From Paenimyroides tangerinum (GTDB lineage: Bacteria > Bacteroidota > Bacteroidia > Flavobacteriales > Flavobacteriaceae): a DNA stretch of 64,000 bases. The translations under genes were made by a program, and so were the position numbers. The notes beneath the pieces were generated by a model that saw nothing but the letters and a program-made list of their open reading frames with translations, made no database searches and was not told the origin of the DNA. The stretch covers positions 30,616 through 94,615 of the forward strand of contig NZ_RQVQ01000012.1 of assembly GCF_003865405.1 (NCBI RefSeq), read 5' to 3'. Position 1 is the stretch's first letter. Every line of letters starts with the position of its first letter. Below, one piece after another: positions 18,274-28,027 of the stretch.

Positions 18274-19020
18274 TTACTCTTTTAAAAAGTTTATTGCATC
18301 TGCTTGATTTTTAGGTAAAATGGTAATATCTGCTAACTGAACGTATTCTGGTTGATTGATTACAAACTCAATAGTTTCAGCAATATTTTCTGCTTGTAGA
18401 GCTTCATATCCTTTATATACTGTTTCGGCTCTTTCTGAATCTCCTTTAAAGCGAACTAACGAGAATTCTGTTTCTACCGCGCCAGGAGCTATCGAAGTTA
18501 CTTTGATTCCTAAGGGAAGAAAATCCAAACGCATTCCTCGTGTTAATGCTTCAACTGCGAATTTTGATGCGCAATAAGTTGTTCCGTTTGTGTAAACTTG
18601 TTTTCCTGCAATCGAAGATAAGTTAATGATGTGCTTATTTGAATTTTTACTCATAAACGGTAAAACGGCTTTGGTTACATAAATCAAACCTTTTACGTTG
18701 ATATCAATCATTGCATCTAGGTCATCTAGTTCAGCATCCTGAAATGTCGCTAAACCGTGTGCATTTCCAGCATTATTAATTAAAACATCAATCGATTTAA
18801 AATTATCTGGTAAAGATTCAATAGACTCAAAAACCGCTTTTCTATTTGATACATCAAAGTTTAATGTGGTTACTTCATTTATTAAACCTAATTCTGATTT
18901 CAATTTTTCTAATCGTTCATTGCGTCTTCCGCAAAGAATTAATCTGTTTTTTTTTATCAAAAGTCGTGCTGAAGCTTCACCGATACCCGAAGTAGCACCT
19001 GTAATTAATATTGTTCTCAT
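18274..19020 (-). CDS. SDR family NAD(P)-dependent oxidoreductase (YdfG-like)
   Basis: A classical short-chain dehydrogenase of 248 residues. The cofactor loop is TGATSGIGEA (residues 7-16), NNAG is near 86, the catalytic Ser is in NLSSIAG, and the active-site YxxxK is in YCASK. CGRRNERL after beta-2 suggests NADP preference. The closest characterised relatives are the YdfG type, which act on 3-hydroxy acids such as serine, but the substrate is not decidable. It is downstream of the AsmA-like gene on the same strand with 26 bases between them. Confidence 0.9.
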   Translation of the reverse strand: MRTILITGATSGIGEASARLLIKKNRLILCGRRNERLEKLKSELGLINEVTTLNFDVSNRKAVFESIESLPDNFKSIDVLINNAGNAHGLATFQDAELDDLDAMIDINVKGLIYVTKAVLPFMSKNSNKHIINLSSIAGKQVYTNGTTYCASKFAVEALTRGMRLDFLPLGIKVTSIAPGAVETEFSLVRFKGDSERAETVYKGYEALQAENIAETIEFVINQPEYVQLADITILPKNQADAINFLKE

Positions 19021-19046
19021 TTATAAAATTCTCCTTATTATATATA

Positions 19047-21341
19047 CTAAAGTAAAGTTTGTTTTAATCCTTGTTTTAGATTTAGCCAAAAAAAGCTAAA
19101 AAAGCCTTTGTTTTTCACGCGTTCAACAGGTTTTGTATTATGTTCAACGTCTTTTCCGTGCGTATTTTTTTTGATTACTAGATTTGCTAAAGTTGATAAA
19201 AATTTACGTTTCTTTTCGCCATCATCTTTGTACAGACTCATTTTAAGATGGTCATAATTCATTGAGAAAGTACCAGATGCAACATCATTATTTCCATTAA
19301 AATCAAAATCAATTTCATCTATTGTACCTGTTGCTGAAACTTTCAAATACGGTTTAATAAACGGATTCATTCCTTCGGCAGGTAGATTTAAAACGGTTCC
19401 ACGAATATTAAAAGCATCTGATTTATTTAAAATATCAAAAGACCAATTAACACCAACTTTTGCAGTTTTCATAAAGTTGGTATTGACTTCAATTATCGTT
19501 TTTGGTCCAGATTTTCGTCCATATCCGCTATATACATTCTGGATGTTTGCATTTAAATTATTAAAAGTTAGAACACCTGGAGCTGTGCTTTTTGCCGTTT
19601 CTTCTTCGTAAATCAAAGTTGAATTTAAAATTTTCACCTTCGGAATATCTAAGCCAAATTTTAAATCTCGTAGTTTTTGACTATATAATTTATTCAATCC
19701 CGGTTTATTTGGAATGGCTGCATTTCTAAAAATATCTGCATTTACTTTATTCAAAACAACTTCACTAAATTTTAAAAACAGTACATCTTTTGAATCAAAT
19801 CCCCAATTTAAGTTTTTTAAAGAAATATTTGCGACCGAAACATTGAACAAATCAGTTCCATATTTAAGTCTTGAATTAAATGCAGCTCGACTCAATTTTG
19901 GTTTTAATTCAAGATTGGAAATGGTTACGGTGTTATTTTTTATATCAATTCCGTTTGTGTAAACATTATAAAAATCACCAGTGTCATAATGAATTTTACC
20001 TGTATTCATTAAAGGATTTTCATAAGTGAAAGGGATTTTATTACTCAAAGTTTGTTCATTTACCTTTATGTGATTTAAAGCTAAATTGAACTTTTGGATT
20101 GTAATTTGATTTTTTAAACCTGATTTATCTTTTAAAACATAGCTCGCGTCATTAATTTTCAGAACATCAATTTCTAGTTTGTCATTTAAATGAATTGCAT
20201 TCGTTTTTTTCTTTGTTTTATCTGATTTTTTCGCAACTTGAATAATTTGTGGTTTATTCAATGAAAACTCTTTTATATGTAATTTTTCATTAATTCGATT
20301 TGAAATTCCTTTGATACTGATGTTTACATTCTTAACATCAAATGTGTTTAGAGAATTAAATGATGATTTTTTAATATTTAATTCATCAACATCCAATTTA
20401 AATGGAATTATGGATGATTTAGTATTTTTATTTGATGTTATTTTCTCATTTTGAGTAATATTTTTGTTCTTATCTAAAATTCCAAATTGTACTGAATCGA
20501 TATTAATCTGAGAAATATTTAAATAAAAGGCTTCGTTTTCAATTCCCCAATCCGTTCCTTTTAAATTTAATTTAGGAACCAAAATTTCTAATTGTGATTT
20601 AGAATGAGAATCTCTAAATGTTTTTTTATTTTGTAATGGAAGTAATCTAAAATTTACCAAATCAAAACTTGATGGATTAATTTTGATTTGATCCGCTTTC
20701 AAATATTGCGATTCGTTTAATCTTGTAAAAACAGAATCAACAGAAAATTCATAATTAGAATAGGTAAAAGGAAGCGATTTACTTTCTATATATTCACCCA
20801 TTTTTAAAACATCAATTTTTGCATTTAAATTAAAAACTTGATTATGTAAAGTATCTCCGGTAGAATTAACTACTTTTAAATTAACGTGTTCAAGCATTAT
20901 TTTGTCGATGTCTATCGAGCCAGGAAGTTTAGATTTCGTTTTATCTTTGACTGTATCTTGAATTTTATTTTTATAAACAATAATATCAGGATTTTCAAGA
21001 TGTATCGTAAATGCATTTAGATTTTTATTTTTCAGCAACTCATAAAAATCAACTCCTGTAATGCCGATAGTTTCAATTTTAGCATTGAAATGTATTTTTT
21101 TAGGATTTAAATCTAGATTTTTTGGTGTTAATTCAATTGAATGGATAGATAAGGTGTTTTTAAAAACTGAGAAATCAATTTTTTCATATTTCAAATTGTA
21201 TTCCGTATCATTTTTTTCTTCAATTATTTTAGGAAGTTTCTGATTTATGAAATAATTCAAGGCAAAACTCAATACCACAGCTAATAAGCTTAAGGAAATA
21301 ATTCCGATAGCAAAAAACTTCAATATTTTTTTTAGCTTCAT
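19047..21341 (-). CDS. AsmA/DUF748-like membrane-anchored protein
   Basis: A 764-residue protein with one N-terminal transmembrane helix (about residues 7-30) and a long periplasmic region of repeated beta-strands, with the pattern L...I.....N....T used over and over, typical of AsmA-like and DUF748 proteins. These are thought to bridge the inner and outer membranes and move or organise lipids. It ends with a basic, hydrophobic tail (GFFSFFWLNLKQGLKQTLL). The next gene on the same strand is an SDR enzyme; the AraC-type regulator is divergent. Confidence 0.75.
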   Translation of the reverse strand: MKLKKILKFFAIGIISLSLLAVVLSFALNYFINQKLPKIIEEKNDTEYNLKYEKIDFSVFKNTLSIHSIELTPKNLDLNPKKIHFNAKIETIGITGVDFYELLKNKNLNAFTIHLENPDIIVYKNKIQDTVKDKTKSKLPGSIDIDKIMLEHVNLKVVNSTGDTLHNQVFNLNAKIDVLKMGEYIESKSLPFTYSNYEFSVDSVFTRLNESQYLKADQIKINPSSFDLVNFRLLPLQNKKTFRDSHSKSQLEILVPKLNLKGTDWGIENEAFYLNISQINIDSVQFGILDKNKNITQNEKITSNKNTKSSIIPFKLDVDELNIKKSSFNSLNTFDVKNVNISIKGISNRINEKLHIKEFSLNKPQIIQVAKKSDKTKKKTNAIHLNDKLEIDVLKINDASYVLKDKSGLKNQITIQKFNLALNHIKVNEQTLSNKIPFTYENPLMNTGKIHYDTGDFYNVYTNGIDIKNNTVTISNLELKPKLSRAAFNSRLKYGTDLFNVSVANISLKNLNWGFDSKDVLFLKFSEVVLNKVNADIFRNAAIPNKPGLNKLYSQKLRDLKFGLDIPKVKILNSTLIYEEETAKSTAPGVLTFNNLNANIQNVYSGYGRKSGPKTIIEVNTNFMKTAKVGVNWSFDILNKSDAFNIRGTVLNLPAEGMNPFIKPYLKVSATGTIDEIDFDFNGNNDVASGTFSMNYDHLKMSLYKDDGEKKRKFLSTLANLVIKKNTHGKDVEHNTKPVERVKNKGFFSFFWLNLKQGLKQTLL

Positions 21342-21495
21342 TTGTAATGATTTGTTTAAAGTTAAGAATAAAAAATCATTTTTTGGATATAATACCTACA
21401 AATATACGTTGTAAACACTGATTGTAGTTTGTTTCTGTAATCGAAAGATATGATTTATTACAAAAAGAAACTATCTTTATAAAAAGAATTTGAAT

Positions 21496-22377
21496 ATGAC
21501 TAATATTAAGTTTTTAAAAATAAATGAACTTAATCAAAATATTGAAAATAATGATTTTTATGCTAGCACCATTCCCAATCATTTAATCAGTAATCATTCT
21601 CGTATTGAAAAGCCGCATAAACACGATTTTTATGCAGTTTTTTTATTTACAAAAGGTTCGGGGTCACACGAAATTGATTTTCAGACTTACGAGGTGAAAC
21701 CAGGAACGTTATTTTTTCTTTATCCGGGTCAAACCCATAGTTGGGATTTATCTGATGACATCGATGGGTTTCTTTTTTTTCATTCTAAAGAGTTTTACGA
21801 TTTAGGATATGTTACCAATTCTATTAAGGATTATCCTTTTTTTGATTCAAATCATACGGATAAGTGTTATTATTTAGATGAAAAAACTTCATTTCAGCTA
21901 GAAAATGTTTTAAAAGATATTTTAGATGAATATCAATCTTCATTTTGGAAAAGAAAACAATTGATATTGAGTTATTTAACGCAATTATATATAAAAATTA
22001 ACCGATTTATTGAAGAAGTAAGTTCTGTTGAATTTAACCAATTAAGACATTATCAGTTCATTTTCAATCAGTTCGAAAATTTATTGGAAAAACATTATGT
22101 TCAAGAAAAATTGGCTTCAGAATACGCAGAAAAATTGAATATAACTCAGAAGCATTTAAATCGTGTTGTAAAGTCGATTACAACAAAAACGACTACTGAT
22201 ATTATTTTGGAACGTGTAATTTTAGAAGCTAAACGAAATTTAATTTATACAGATGATAGTTTCAGTAAAATTGCTAATAAATTGGGTTATGAAGATTATG
22301 CTTACTTTTCGAAAATTTTCAAGAAAAGAGTAGGGGTTTCTCCTTCAGAATTTTTAAAACGTTATGAGCAAAAATAA
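21496..22377 (+). CDS. AraC family transcriptional regulator
   Basis: A 293-residue one-component regulator. The N-terminal half is a cupin-type sensing domain (HKHDFYAVFLFTKGSG and PGTLFFLYPGQTHSW). The C-terminal 100 residues form the two helix-turn-helix motifs of AraC/XylS; the second contains the signature KIANKLGYEDYAYFSKIFKKRVGVSPSEF, given here as the region around residues 255-285. The effector is unknown. An in-frame TTG lies 6 bases upstream but the ATG at 21496 is preferred. Divergent from the AsmA-like gene, a possible target. Confidence 0.92.
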   Translation: MTNIKFLKINELNQNIENNDFYASTIPNHLISNHSRIEKPHKHDFYAVFLFTKGSGSHEIDFQTYEVKPGTLFFLYPGQTHSWDLSDDIDGFLFFHSKEFYDLGYVTNSIKDYPFFDSNHTDKCYYLDEKTSFQLENVLKDILDEYQSSFWKRKQLILSYLTQLYIKINRFIEEVSSVEFNQLRHYQFIFNQFENLLEKHYVQEKLASEYAEKLNITQKHLNRVVKSITTKTTTDIILERVILEAKRNLIYTDDSFSKIANKLGYEDYAYFSKIFKKRVGVSPSEFLKRYEQK

Positions 22378-22408
22378 AAAAAAGCTTCTAAATTTAGAAG
22401 CTTTTTTT
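22376..22408. terminator. Intrinsic terminator (bidirectional)
   Basis: A palindrome centred at 22392/22393 (AAAGCTTCTAAA with its complement) with an A-run before and a T-run after. It lies between the AraC gene and the convergent tRNA-Trp gene and can serve both. Confidence 0.85.
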
Positions 22409-22414
22409 ATGTTG

Positions 22415-22485
22415 CACGGGTGGAGGGATTCGAACCCCCATCAACGGTTTTGGAGACCGCTATTCTACCCTTGAACTACACCCGT
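22415..22485 (-). tRNA. tRNA-Trp (anticodon CCA)
   Basis: On the minus strand a complete cloverleaf: acceptor stem ACGGGTG / CACCCGT (22479-22485 with 22416-22422), anticodon stem GCGGT/ACCGT with loop CTCCAAA, which places CCA at 34-36 for the UGG codon, and T-loop GGTTCGAATCC. The 3' CCA is not encoded. Confidence 0.96.
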
Positions 22486-22535
22486 CTTTGTTTTAACTGA
22501 GGCAAATATACTACGTATTTACTGACTTTTCCAAA

Positions 22536-22892
22536 TTATTCTTCATCTTTTTTATAAAAAATATTCAGCCACATCAATCGCGACATTTTATAGTTGAAAG
22601 TTGAAAGTAATAAAACAACAATTACAACTCCAATAAACATTTGTAAGAAGCTTAAACTCAATATTAAACCAATTACAAAAACCGCAACCATCTCTGCAAC
22701 TGTTAGAGCATAACTCATATACATAGCTCCAAAATAAAATCCGGTTTCTCTGTGAAATGAGTAATTACAAACCTTACATTCTTGATTCATTTTAGGCATT
22801 CTGAATAAAAATGGGTTTCCGTTTGTTTCAAAAACTTTAGTTTTTTTACAATTTGGACAACAACCAGAAATAACATTCGATATATAAGACAT
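22536..22892 (-). CDS. DUF983 family membrane protein
   Basis: A 118-residue protein. The N-terminal part has two zinc-ribbon knuckles (CCPNCKK and CKVCNYSF), followed by GFYFGAMYMSYAL and two transmembrane helices, the standard layout of DUF983. Function unknown; members are common in Bacteroidetes and Alphaproteobacteria. The open frame extends 12 residues upstream, but the ATG at 22892 (MSYISNVISG) fits the family. It lies just upstream of tRNA-Trp on the same strand. Confidence 0.88.
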   Translation of the reverse strand: MSYISNVISGCCPNCKKTKVFETNGNPFLFRMPKMNQECKVCNYSFHRETGFYFGAMYMSYALTVAEMVAVFVIGLILSLSFLQMFIGVVIVVLLLSTFNYKMSRLMWLNIFYKKDEE

Positions 22893-23037
22893 AGTTTTAT
22901 TTATTTTGATAATGCAAATATACTTCAAATTTTATGTTTTTGATTAGATATTAAAACACTATAATTTGTAATATTCGGACAATTTGATTTAAGTGAATCT
23001 CTTTTTTATTTGTTCTATTTATTTAATTAGAAGATTG

Positions 23038-23045
23038 TATTTTTG
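23038..23045 (+). promoter_or_regulatory. -7 promoter element (TATTTTTG)
   Basis: An exact TAnnTTTG match 38 bases upstream of the pseudouridine synthase start. Confidence 0.4.
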
Positions 23046-23083
23046 TATTCTATAAAATATAATTTCTTTTCAATTCATATCTA

Positions 23084-24748
23084 ATGGATAAATTTAAACA
23101 ATTCTCTTCAAATATTGACTCAATTTCATTACCTGAAAAATTTACATTTCCATTTTTCTATGAAACGCATCCATTATGTGAGGTTGCTGCTCTAGAAGTT
23201 CAGGATTATTTGCTAAATCAGTCTGATTTTGAACATAATTTCGGATTGAATGATATCGAAGATGCAATTGGTAAAATGTTCGGAGTTTTGGTTGTTGAAA
23301 ATAGTTTTGGAGAAATTGGATATTTAGCTGCTTTTTCAGGTAAAATAGCAAATAGCAATACGCATAATTTCTTTGTTCCTCCAGTTTTTGATATGTTAGA
23401 TGAAAATGGATTTTTTATCAAAGAACAATTGATTTTGAACGATATTAATGAAGAAGTAAAATCTTTAGAAAATAATCCAGAATATAAAGATTTAAAATCG
23501 GAATATGAAGCTTATTTAATCTCGTCTGAATTGGAAATTATCAATAAAAAAGTAGAAGTCAAACGTTTAAAAAATGAAAGAAAGCAATTAAGAAAAGAAA
23601 ATATAATTTCGCTTTCACAAGATGAATATCAGATTTTTGAAGCTGACTTAATTCGACAAAGTTTACGAGATAAACACGAATTTAATGTTTTTTTAAAATC
23701 TATTGATGATAAAATTGCTAATTACAAATGTCAAATAGCTTCTTTTGAAATCAAAATAAATGAACTTAAAGAATTGCGCAAAAATAAATCAAATGCGCTT
23801 CAAAATCGTTTGTTTGAAAGTTATTCATTTTTAAATATTTTAGGTGAACAAAAAAATCTTTTAGATATTTTTTCTGAAAATGGTGAGCAACCTCCAGCTG
23901 CTGCTGGTGAATGTTGTGCACCAAAATTGTTGCAATATGCTTTTCTAAATGATTTAAAACCGCTTGCAATGGCTGAGTTTTGGTGGGGAACTTCTCCTAA
24001 ATCGGAAATAAAAAAACATCAAAATTTTTATCCAGCTTGTTGGGGAAAATGCAAACCTATTTTAGGTCATATGTTAATTGGAATGCAGGTTGACGATAAT
24101 CCATTTTTGGTTAATAGTGCTTTGGATAAAGATTTAGAAATTGTTTACGATGACGAATTTATGGTTGTAATTAATAAACCTGCTGATTTTTTATCTGTTC
24201 CGGGAATCAATGTAAAAGATTCGGTTTATGAACGTATAAAAATGAAATATATCGATGCAACTGGACCTTTAATTGTTCATCGTTTAGATATGCCAACTTC
24301 GGGTTTATTGGTTTTAGCAAAATCAAAAGAATCGCATAAGATTTTACAAAGTCAATTTATAAAACGAACTGTAACCAAAAAATATATAGCACTTTTGGAT
24401 GGAGTTTTATCTGAAAATTTTGGAGAAATTAATCTGCCAATTCGGGTTGATTTGGACGACCGACCACGCCAATTAGTTTGTGAAAAATACGGTAAAAATG
24501 CACGTACTAAATACGAAGTGATTGAAATAAAAGATAATAAAACCAAAGTTTATTTCTATCCAATAACGGGTAGAACACATCAATTACGTGTTCATTCTTC
24601 GCATCATTTGGGTTTAAATACGCCAATTGTAGGTGATGATTTGTATGGAAAATCTGATAGAAGATTGCATTTGCACGCAGCTTATTTAGAGTTAAATCAT
24701 CCGGTTACAAATCAACGAATGGTTTTTGAGGCTAGTTGCGATTTTTAG
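23084..24748 (+). CDS. RluA-family pseudouridine synthase with long N-terminal region
   Basis: A 554-residue protein, almost twice the length of a standard RluA enzyme. The C-terminal 220 residues are the catalytic domain: NKPADFLSVPG, HRLDMPTSGL with the catalytic Asp, and GRTHQLRVHSSHHLG. It isomerises uridine in rRNA or tRNA. The N-terminal 330 residues hold a globular start, a coiled coil (about 150-250) and a Cys-rich segment (GECCAPKLLQYAF, then FYPACWGKCKP) that could bind metal. This long form is known in Bacteroidetes and some gamma-proteobacteria; the role of the extension is unknown. Its stop overlaps the convergent MBL gene by 4 bases. Confidence 0.9.
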   Translation: MDKFKQFSSNIDSISLPEKFTFPFFYETHPLCEVAALEVQDYLLNQSDFEHNFGLNDIEDAIGKMFGVLVVENSFGEIGYLAAFSGKIANSNTHNFFVPPVFDMLDENGFFIKEQLILNDINEEVKSLENNPEYKDLKSEYEAYLISSELEIINKKVEVKRLKNERKQLRKENIISLSQDEYQIFEADLIRQSLRDKHEFNVFLKSIDDKIANYKCQIASFEIKINELKELRKNKSNALQNRLFESYSFLNILGEQKNLLDIFSENGEQPPAAAGECCAPKLLQYAFLNDLKPLAMAEFWWGTSPKSEIKKHQNFYPACWGKCKPILGHMLIGMQVDDNPFLVNSALDKDLEIVYDDEFMVVINKPADFLSVPGINVKDSVYERIKMKYIDATGPLIVHRLDMPTSGLLVLAKSKESHKILQSQFIKRTVTKKYIALLDGVLSENFGEINLPIRVDLDDRPRQLVCEKYGKNARTKYEVIEIKDNKTKVYFYPITGRTHQLRVHSSHHLGLNTPIVGDDLYGKSDRRLHLHAAYLELNHPVTNQRMVFEASCDF

Positions 24749-25467
24749 AAGGTTTTCATTAATGTTTTTTTACCGTGATAAAATAAAATAGTCCAATTTT
24801 CAGATTGGGCTTTTTTGTGCCATTCAATTCTGTCGTTCATAGCTTTTACACCGTCAAGGTCATTTTTAAAAGCTGCCTGAAATTTCAAATAGTTTAATTG
24901 AGGTAAATTATCTGCGCCAAAAAACACGATTTCACAATCTTCTTTTAGCCAAAAAACTTGCTGAAAAGGAACGTGCCCACCAACAACTTCATAAGAAATA
25001 ACATCGTTTATTTGACCCGTATTTGAGTTTAAATAAACAATGTTTTTGTAGTTTTTAATATAATTTAGAAAATGAATATCGTAGTTAAATGTAATCTGAT
25101 TTAAGGCAAAATGCATTTCACGTTCTTGTATAAAAATTTTCGCATTAGGAAAAAAGCATTCAAATTTATCATTTAAAATTTTTCCTAATCCATTTATATG
25201 ATCTTTATGTAAATGTGAAATTAGAATTATCGAAATATCATTTTCTGAAAAACCATAAGAATTCAATTTCGAAATTAAATATGTTTTATCATTCTTAAAA
25301 GCTCCAAATCCGCAATCAATCAAAATTAAATCGTCATCAGTTTCAACTAAAAATGGACAAACATTCATATTTATTCCTTCTTTTGGAAGAATATCATCGA
25401 TTAGGTAAGTGAATTCTTTTTGTTTTGTGACGTTAAATGTACCTTCAAGAAGTGGATAGATTTTCAT
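24745..25467 (-). CDS. MBL-fold metallo-hydrolase
   Basis: A 240-residue metallo-beta-lactamase-fold hydrolase. The zinc-binding HxHxDH is in SHLHKDHINGLG. GGHVPFQ probably supplies a further His, and FFGADNLPQ a bridging Asp. The length and motif spacing resemble lactonase-like members (AHL-lactonase group), but the substrate is not decidable. The hypothetical gene upstream ends 33 bases before it, across a T12 tract, and may share a transcript. Confidence 0.88.
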   Translation of the reverse strand: MKIYPLLEGTFNVTKQKEFTYLIDDILPKEGINMNVCPFLVETDDDLILIDCGFGAFKNDKTYLISKLNSYGFSENDISIILISHLHKDHINGLGKILNDKFECFFPNAKIFIQEREMHFALNQITFNYDIHFLNYIKNYKNIVYLNSNTGQINDVISYEVVGGHVPFQQVFWLKEDCEIVFFGADNLPQLNYLKFQAAFKNDLDGVKAMNDRIEWHKKAQSENWTILFYHGKKTLMKTF

Positions 25468-25500
25468 TCTTTTAAACTTAAATGCTAATTTTTTTTTTTT

Positions 25501-25947
25501 CTATTTAATTGATAGTTGATTTCTAAAAAGGTTTGCATCTGTTTGATTAAATAGTTTAAAAGTTTCAAGATGTTCAGTAATATCAAATTCGTAATAATAG
25601 TTTTCTGCTTTGACTTTCATCTTAAAAATTAAGCCGTTTGAATTATCTGCTAAAATGCTATAATTAAAACCACTCGATTCACAAATTGTAAAACATTCTC
25701 CTTTGATTTCGTCTACTTTTCCAATTTTTAAAGCTTCGTTTAATTTAAAAATCGAATCATAAATCCCTTGCATTTCTCCAATCGAAATAAAGCGACTTCT
25801 AAAACGTCCATCATTAAATTTTAATGTGATATGACATTGTCCAATTTTATTTAAATTATCGATTACAATAAATCGAAAAAGAAGTTTTAATCCGTATTCG
25901 TTCACCATATTAAATGAGCCAACACTTTTATATATTACATTATTCAT
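25501..25947 (-). CDS. Hypothetical protein, 148 residues
   Basis: A soluble, beta-rich protein without signal peptide or recognised motif. It lies upstream of the MBL hydrolase on the same strand, separated by 33 bases that include a 12-base homopolymer, so co-transcription is possible. I recognise no family. Confidence 0.6.
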   Translation of the reverse strand: MNNVIYKSVGSFNMVNEYGLKLLFRFIVIDNLNKIGQCHITLKFNDGRFRSRFISIGEMQGIYDSIFKLNEALKIGKVDEIKGECFTICESSGFNYSILADNSNGLIFKMKVKAENYYYEFDITEHLETFKLFNQTDANLFRNQLSIK

Positions 25948-26019
25948 AGTATTTTGATTTGTTGTTCAAATGTAAAAAACTTCTCATTGATATTTGATTT
26001 TTTTTTGGATTTATTGAAT

Positions 26020-26850
26020 TTACAATTTGATTTCAAGTTTGTAAATCTGTGTTTCTTCGTTTTGATTATCATTATCTTCTCCAAGTAAAAAAACAGCATT
26101 TTTTCCTTTTAGACTGAAAAGTGATAAACCTTCAAATTTATTTGTTGTTGAGATGATTTGTGTGTATTCCAATTTCATTTTCTTTAAATTGATACAACCG
26201 AATAATGTTCCTTCAATTTTACCATCATTATATGTTGATTTTGAATTTTCTGCTGTAGCTAAAAAGTAAAGTTTGTTTTTAATGACAACTCCATCAGAAA
26301 AGCCAGTATTTACATTGTTGATTTTAGGAAGTTCGAATTCGTTAAAAAACAAATTAAAATCGTCAACCAAATTATTTCCTTGAACTGTAAAAAGTATATT
26401 TTTATTTCCAGGACCATTTCCACGATTTAAAAAATACCATTCATTATTTGCATAAGCTACACCTTCTATATTTAAATCAGATTCAGAAATTTCTGCAAAA
26501 CTTTTCATTGAATCAAAAAGGTAATTCAAATGTAATGTTTCAACTGTATTTTTTTCTTTATTGATGTAAATCGCTTTTTCACGATTAGGTTTTGAACCCG
26601 AACCAAAAATGTACATCGATTTTTCTGAGTCAACCATACTTTCAAAATCCAATTTATCCGTTTTAGATAAATTTTCTAATTCACCCTCAGACAATGAAAT
26701 TTTAGTCAATTCGTCATATTTTGTATTGTATTCATACAAAACATTACTATCGTCAGCAATTAATGAAATTACATCATTCTGATATGTTAATGCCGAAACG
26801 GTGCTTAAACCTAGTATTTTAAGATATTTTATTAAGTTGTATTTTTTCAT
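26020..26850 (-). CDS. Predicted beta-propeller protein
   Basis: A 276-residue protein with strand-rich repeats and motifs seen in DUF6929-like or esterase/phytase-like propellers: LDFESMV, FGSGSKPNR, LNIEGVAYAN, FLNRGNGPGN, FEGLSLF. The Glu/Asp residues in each blade recur at similar places. The first 25 residues (including LKILGLSTVSALTYQ) are only weakly hydrophobic, so export is uncertain. Divergent from the PPK2 gene. The family name is tentative; enzymatic function is not shown. Confidence 0.55.
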   Translation of the reverse strand: MKKYNLIKYLKILGLSTVSALTYQNDVISLIADDSNVLYEYNTKYDELTKISLSEGELENLSKTDKLDFESMVDSEKSMYIFGSGSKPNREKAIYINKEKNTVETLHLNYLFDSMKSFAEISESDLNIEGVAYANNEWYFLNRGNGPGNKNILFTVQGNNLVDDFNLFFNEFELPKINNVNTGFSDGVVIKNKLYFLATAENSKSTYNDGKIEGTLFGCINLKKMKLEYTQIISTTNKFEGLSLFSLKGKNAVFLLGEDNDNQNEETQIYKLEIKL

Positions 26851-26905
26851 TTTAAGAAATTAAAGTTGTTTGAAATTGTTGTAATTTTAAATAAAAAGAT
26901 TGGTT

Positions 26906-27776
26906 ATGAATATCGAAGAATTTAAAGCGACAATTAATTTTGATTTGAATACATTTATAACGTCTTATAAAGATATAATTAGTATTGATAAAGCAGAAAA
27001 AAAATTAAAAAAAAATCGTAATAAATTAAGTGTAATCCAAGATAGGATGTATGCATACAATAAGTATAGTCTGTTAATTTGTATTCAAGGTATGGATGCT
27101 TCAGGTAAAGATAGTTTGATTCGTGAGGTTTTTAAAAATTTGAATGCACAAGGGGTTGAAGTTACGAGTTTTAAAGCACCAAATGATTTAGAATACCAGC
27201 ACGATTATTTATGGCGTCATTATATTGCACTTCCTCCCAAAGGAAAAATTGGAGTTTTTAATCGTTCACATTACGAAAATGTGTTGATAAGTCGTGTTCA
27301 TCCTGAAATTGTTTTGAAAGAAAATCTTCCAAATATCAATCAAATTGCAGATTTAGATGCTGATTTTTGGGAGATGCGTTATAGTCAAATAAACCAATTT
27401 GAAAAACATTTAGTTGATAACGGAACCATTATTCTTAAATTCTTTCTGAATATGGATAAAGAAGAACAAAAAGAACGTTTACTTCGTAGAATCGACAAGA
27501 CAAAACATAATTGGAAATTTTCGGCTAGCGACGTTGAAGAAAGAGAACGTTGGGATGATTATATGTTTTTTTTATAACGAAACAATTTCTAGAACATCAT
27601 CGGATTATGCACCTTGGTATATTATTCCTTCAAATGAGAAAGAAGTCAGTAGATATTTAGTTTCTGAGATAATTCTAAATGAGTTGAAAAAATATAAAGA
27701 TATTCAATATCCAAAAGTTGAGCATCACGAAACGATTGAATTAAAAACTTATAAAACGGAGCTTTTGAATGAATAA
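26906..27776 (+). pseudogene. Polyphosphate kinase 2 family protein, frameshifted at a T8 tract
   Basis: PPK2 enzymes transfer phosphate between polyphosphate and nucleotides. The first frame carries Walker A GMDASGKDSL, the lid/substrate motif PNDLEYQHDYLWRHY, GVFNRSHYENVL and RRIDKTKHNWKFSASDVEER, and stops just after WDDYMFF. The family continues YNETISRTSSDYAPWY, and precisely that follows in the -1 frame to the stop at 27776. The break is the run of eight Ts at 27565-27572; seven Ts would restore one 289-residue reading frame. All catalytic residues are otherwise intact. It may be a sequencing error, a recent mutation or a slippery tract. The ATG at 26906 is preferred over the TTG at 26900. 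Confidence 0.9.
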
Positions 27777-27852
27777 ATTTGTTTCTTTTCCATTGAAACG
27801 TTCTGATTATCAGTTGGTAAATGAAGTTTTCTCTTTACGTAATTTAAATTAG
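27769..27852 (+). CDS. Possible short ORF of 27 residues
   Basis: It overlaps the PPK2 stop (ATGAATAA) and reads MNKFVSFPLKRSDYQLVNEV to a TAG. The composition is protein-like, but the ORF is short and matches nothing I know. It could be a truncated gene remnant. Confidence 0.25.
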   Translation: MNKFVSFPLKRSDYQLVNEVFSLRNLN

Positions 27853-28027
27853 CTGTTATTATTAATCCGATTATCGTTTTAATAAAGAAAATTTATCAAT
27901 TTCTAATTTTAATTTTTTTACAGATTGATTAGTTTTATAAAATAAATGCATTTTTGTAAAAAAGTAAAAAATTATTATGTAATTCTTATTTTTTTTGTAT
28001 ATTAGTGTTAATTGTAAATAATATGTT

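Noticed and set aside
25489..25500. T12 tract as phase-variable switch
   Set aside because: It lies between the MBL hydrolase and the gene upstream of it, not in a coding frame or recognised promoter, so no on/off effect can be argued.
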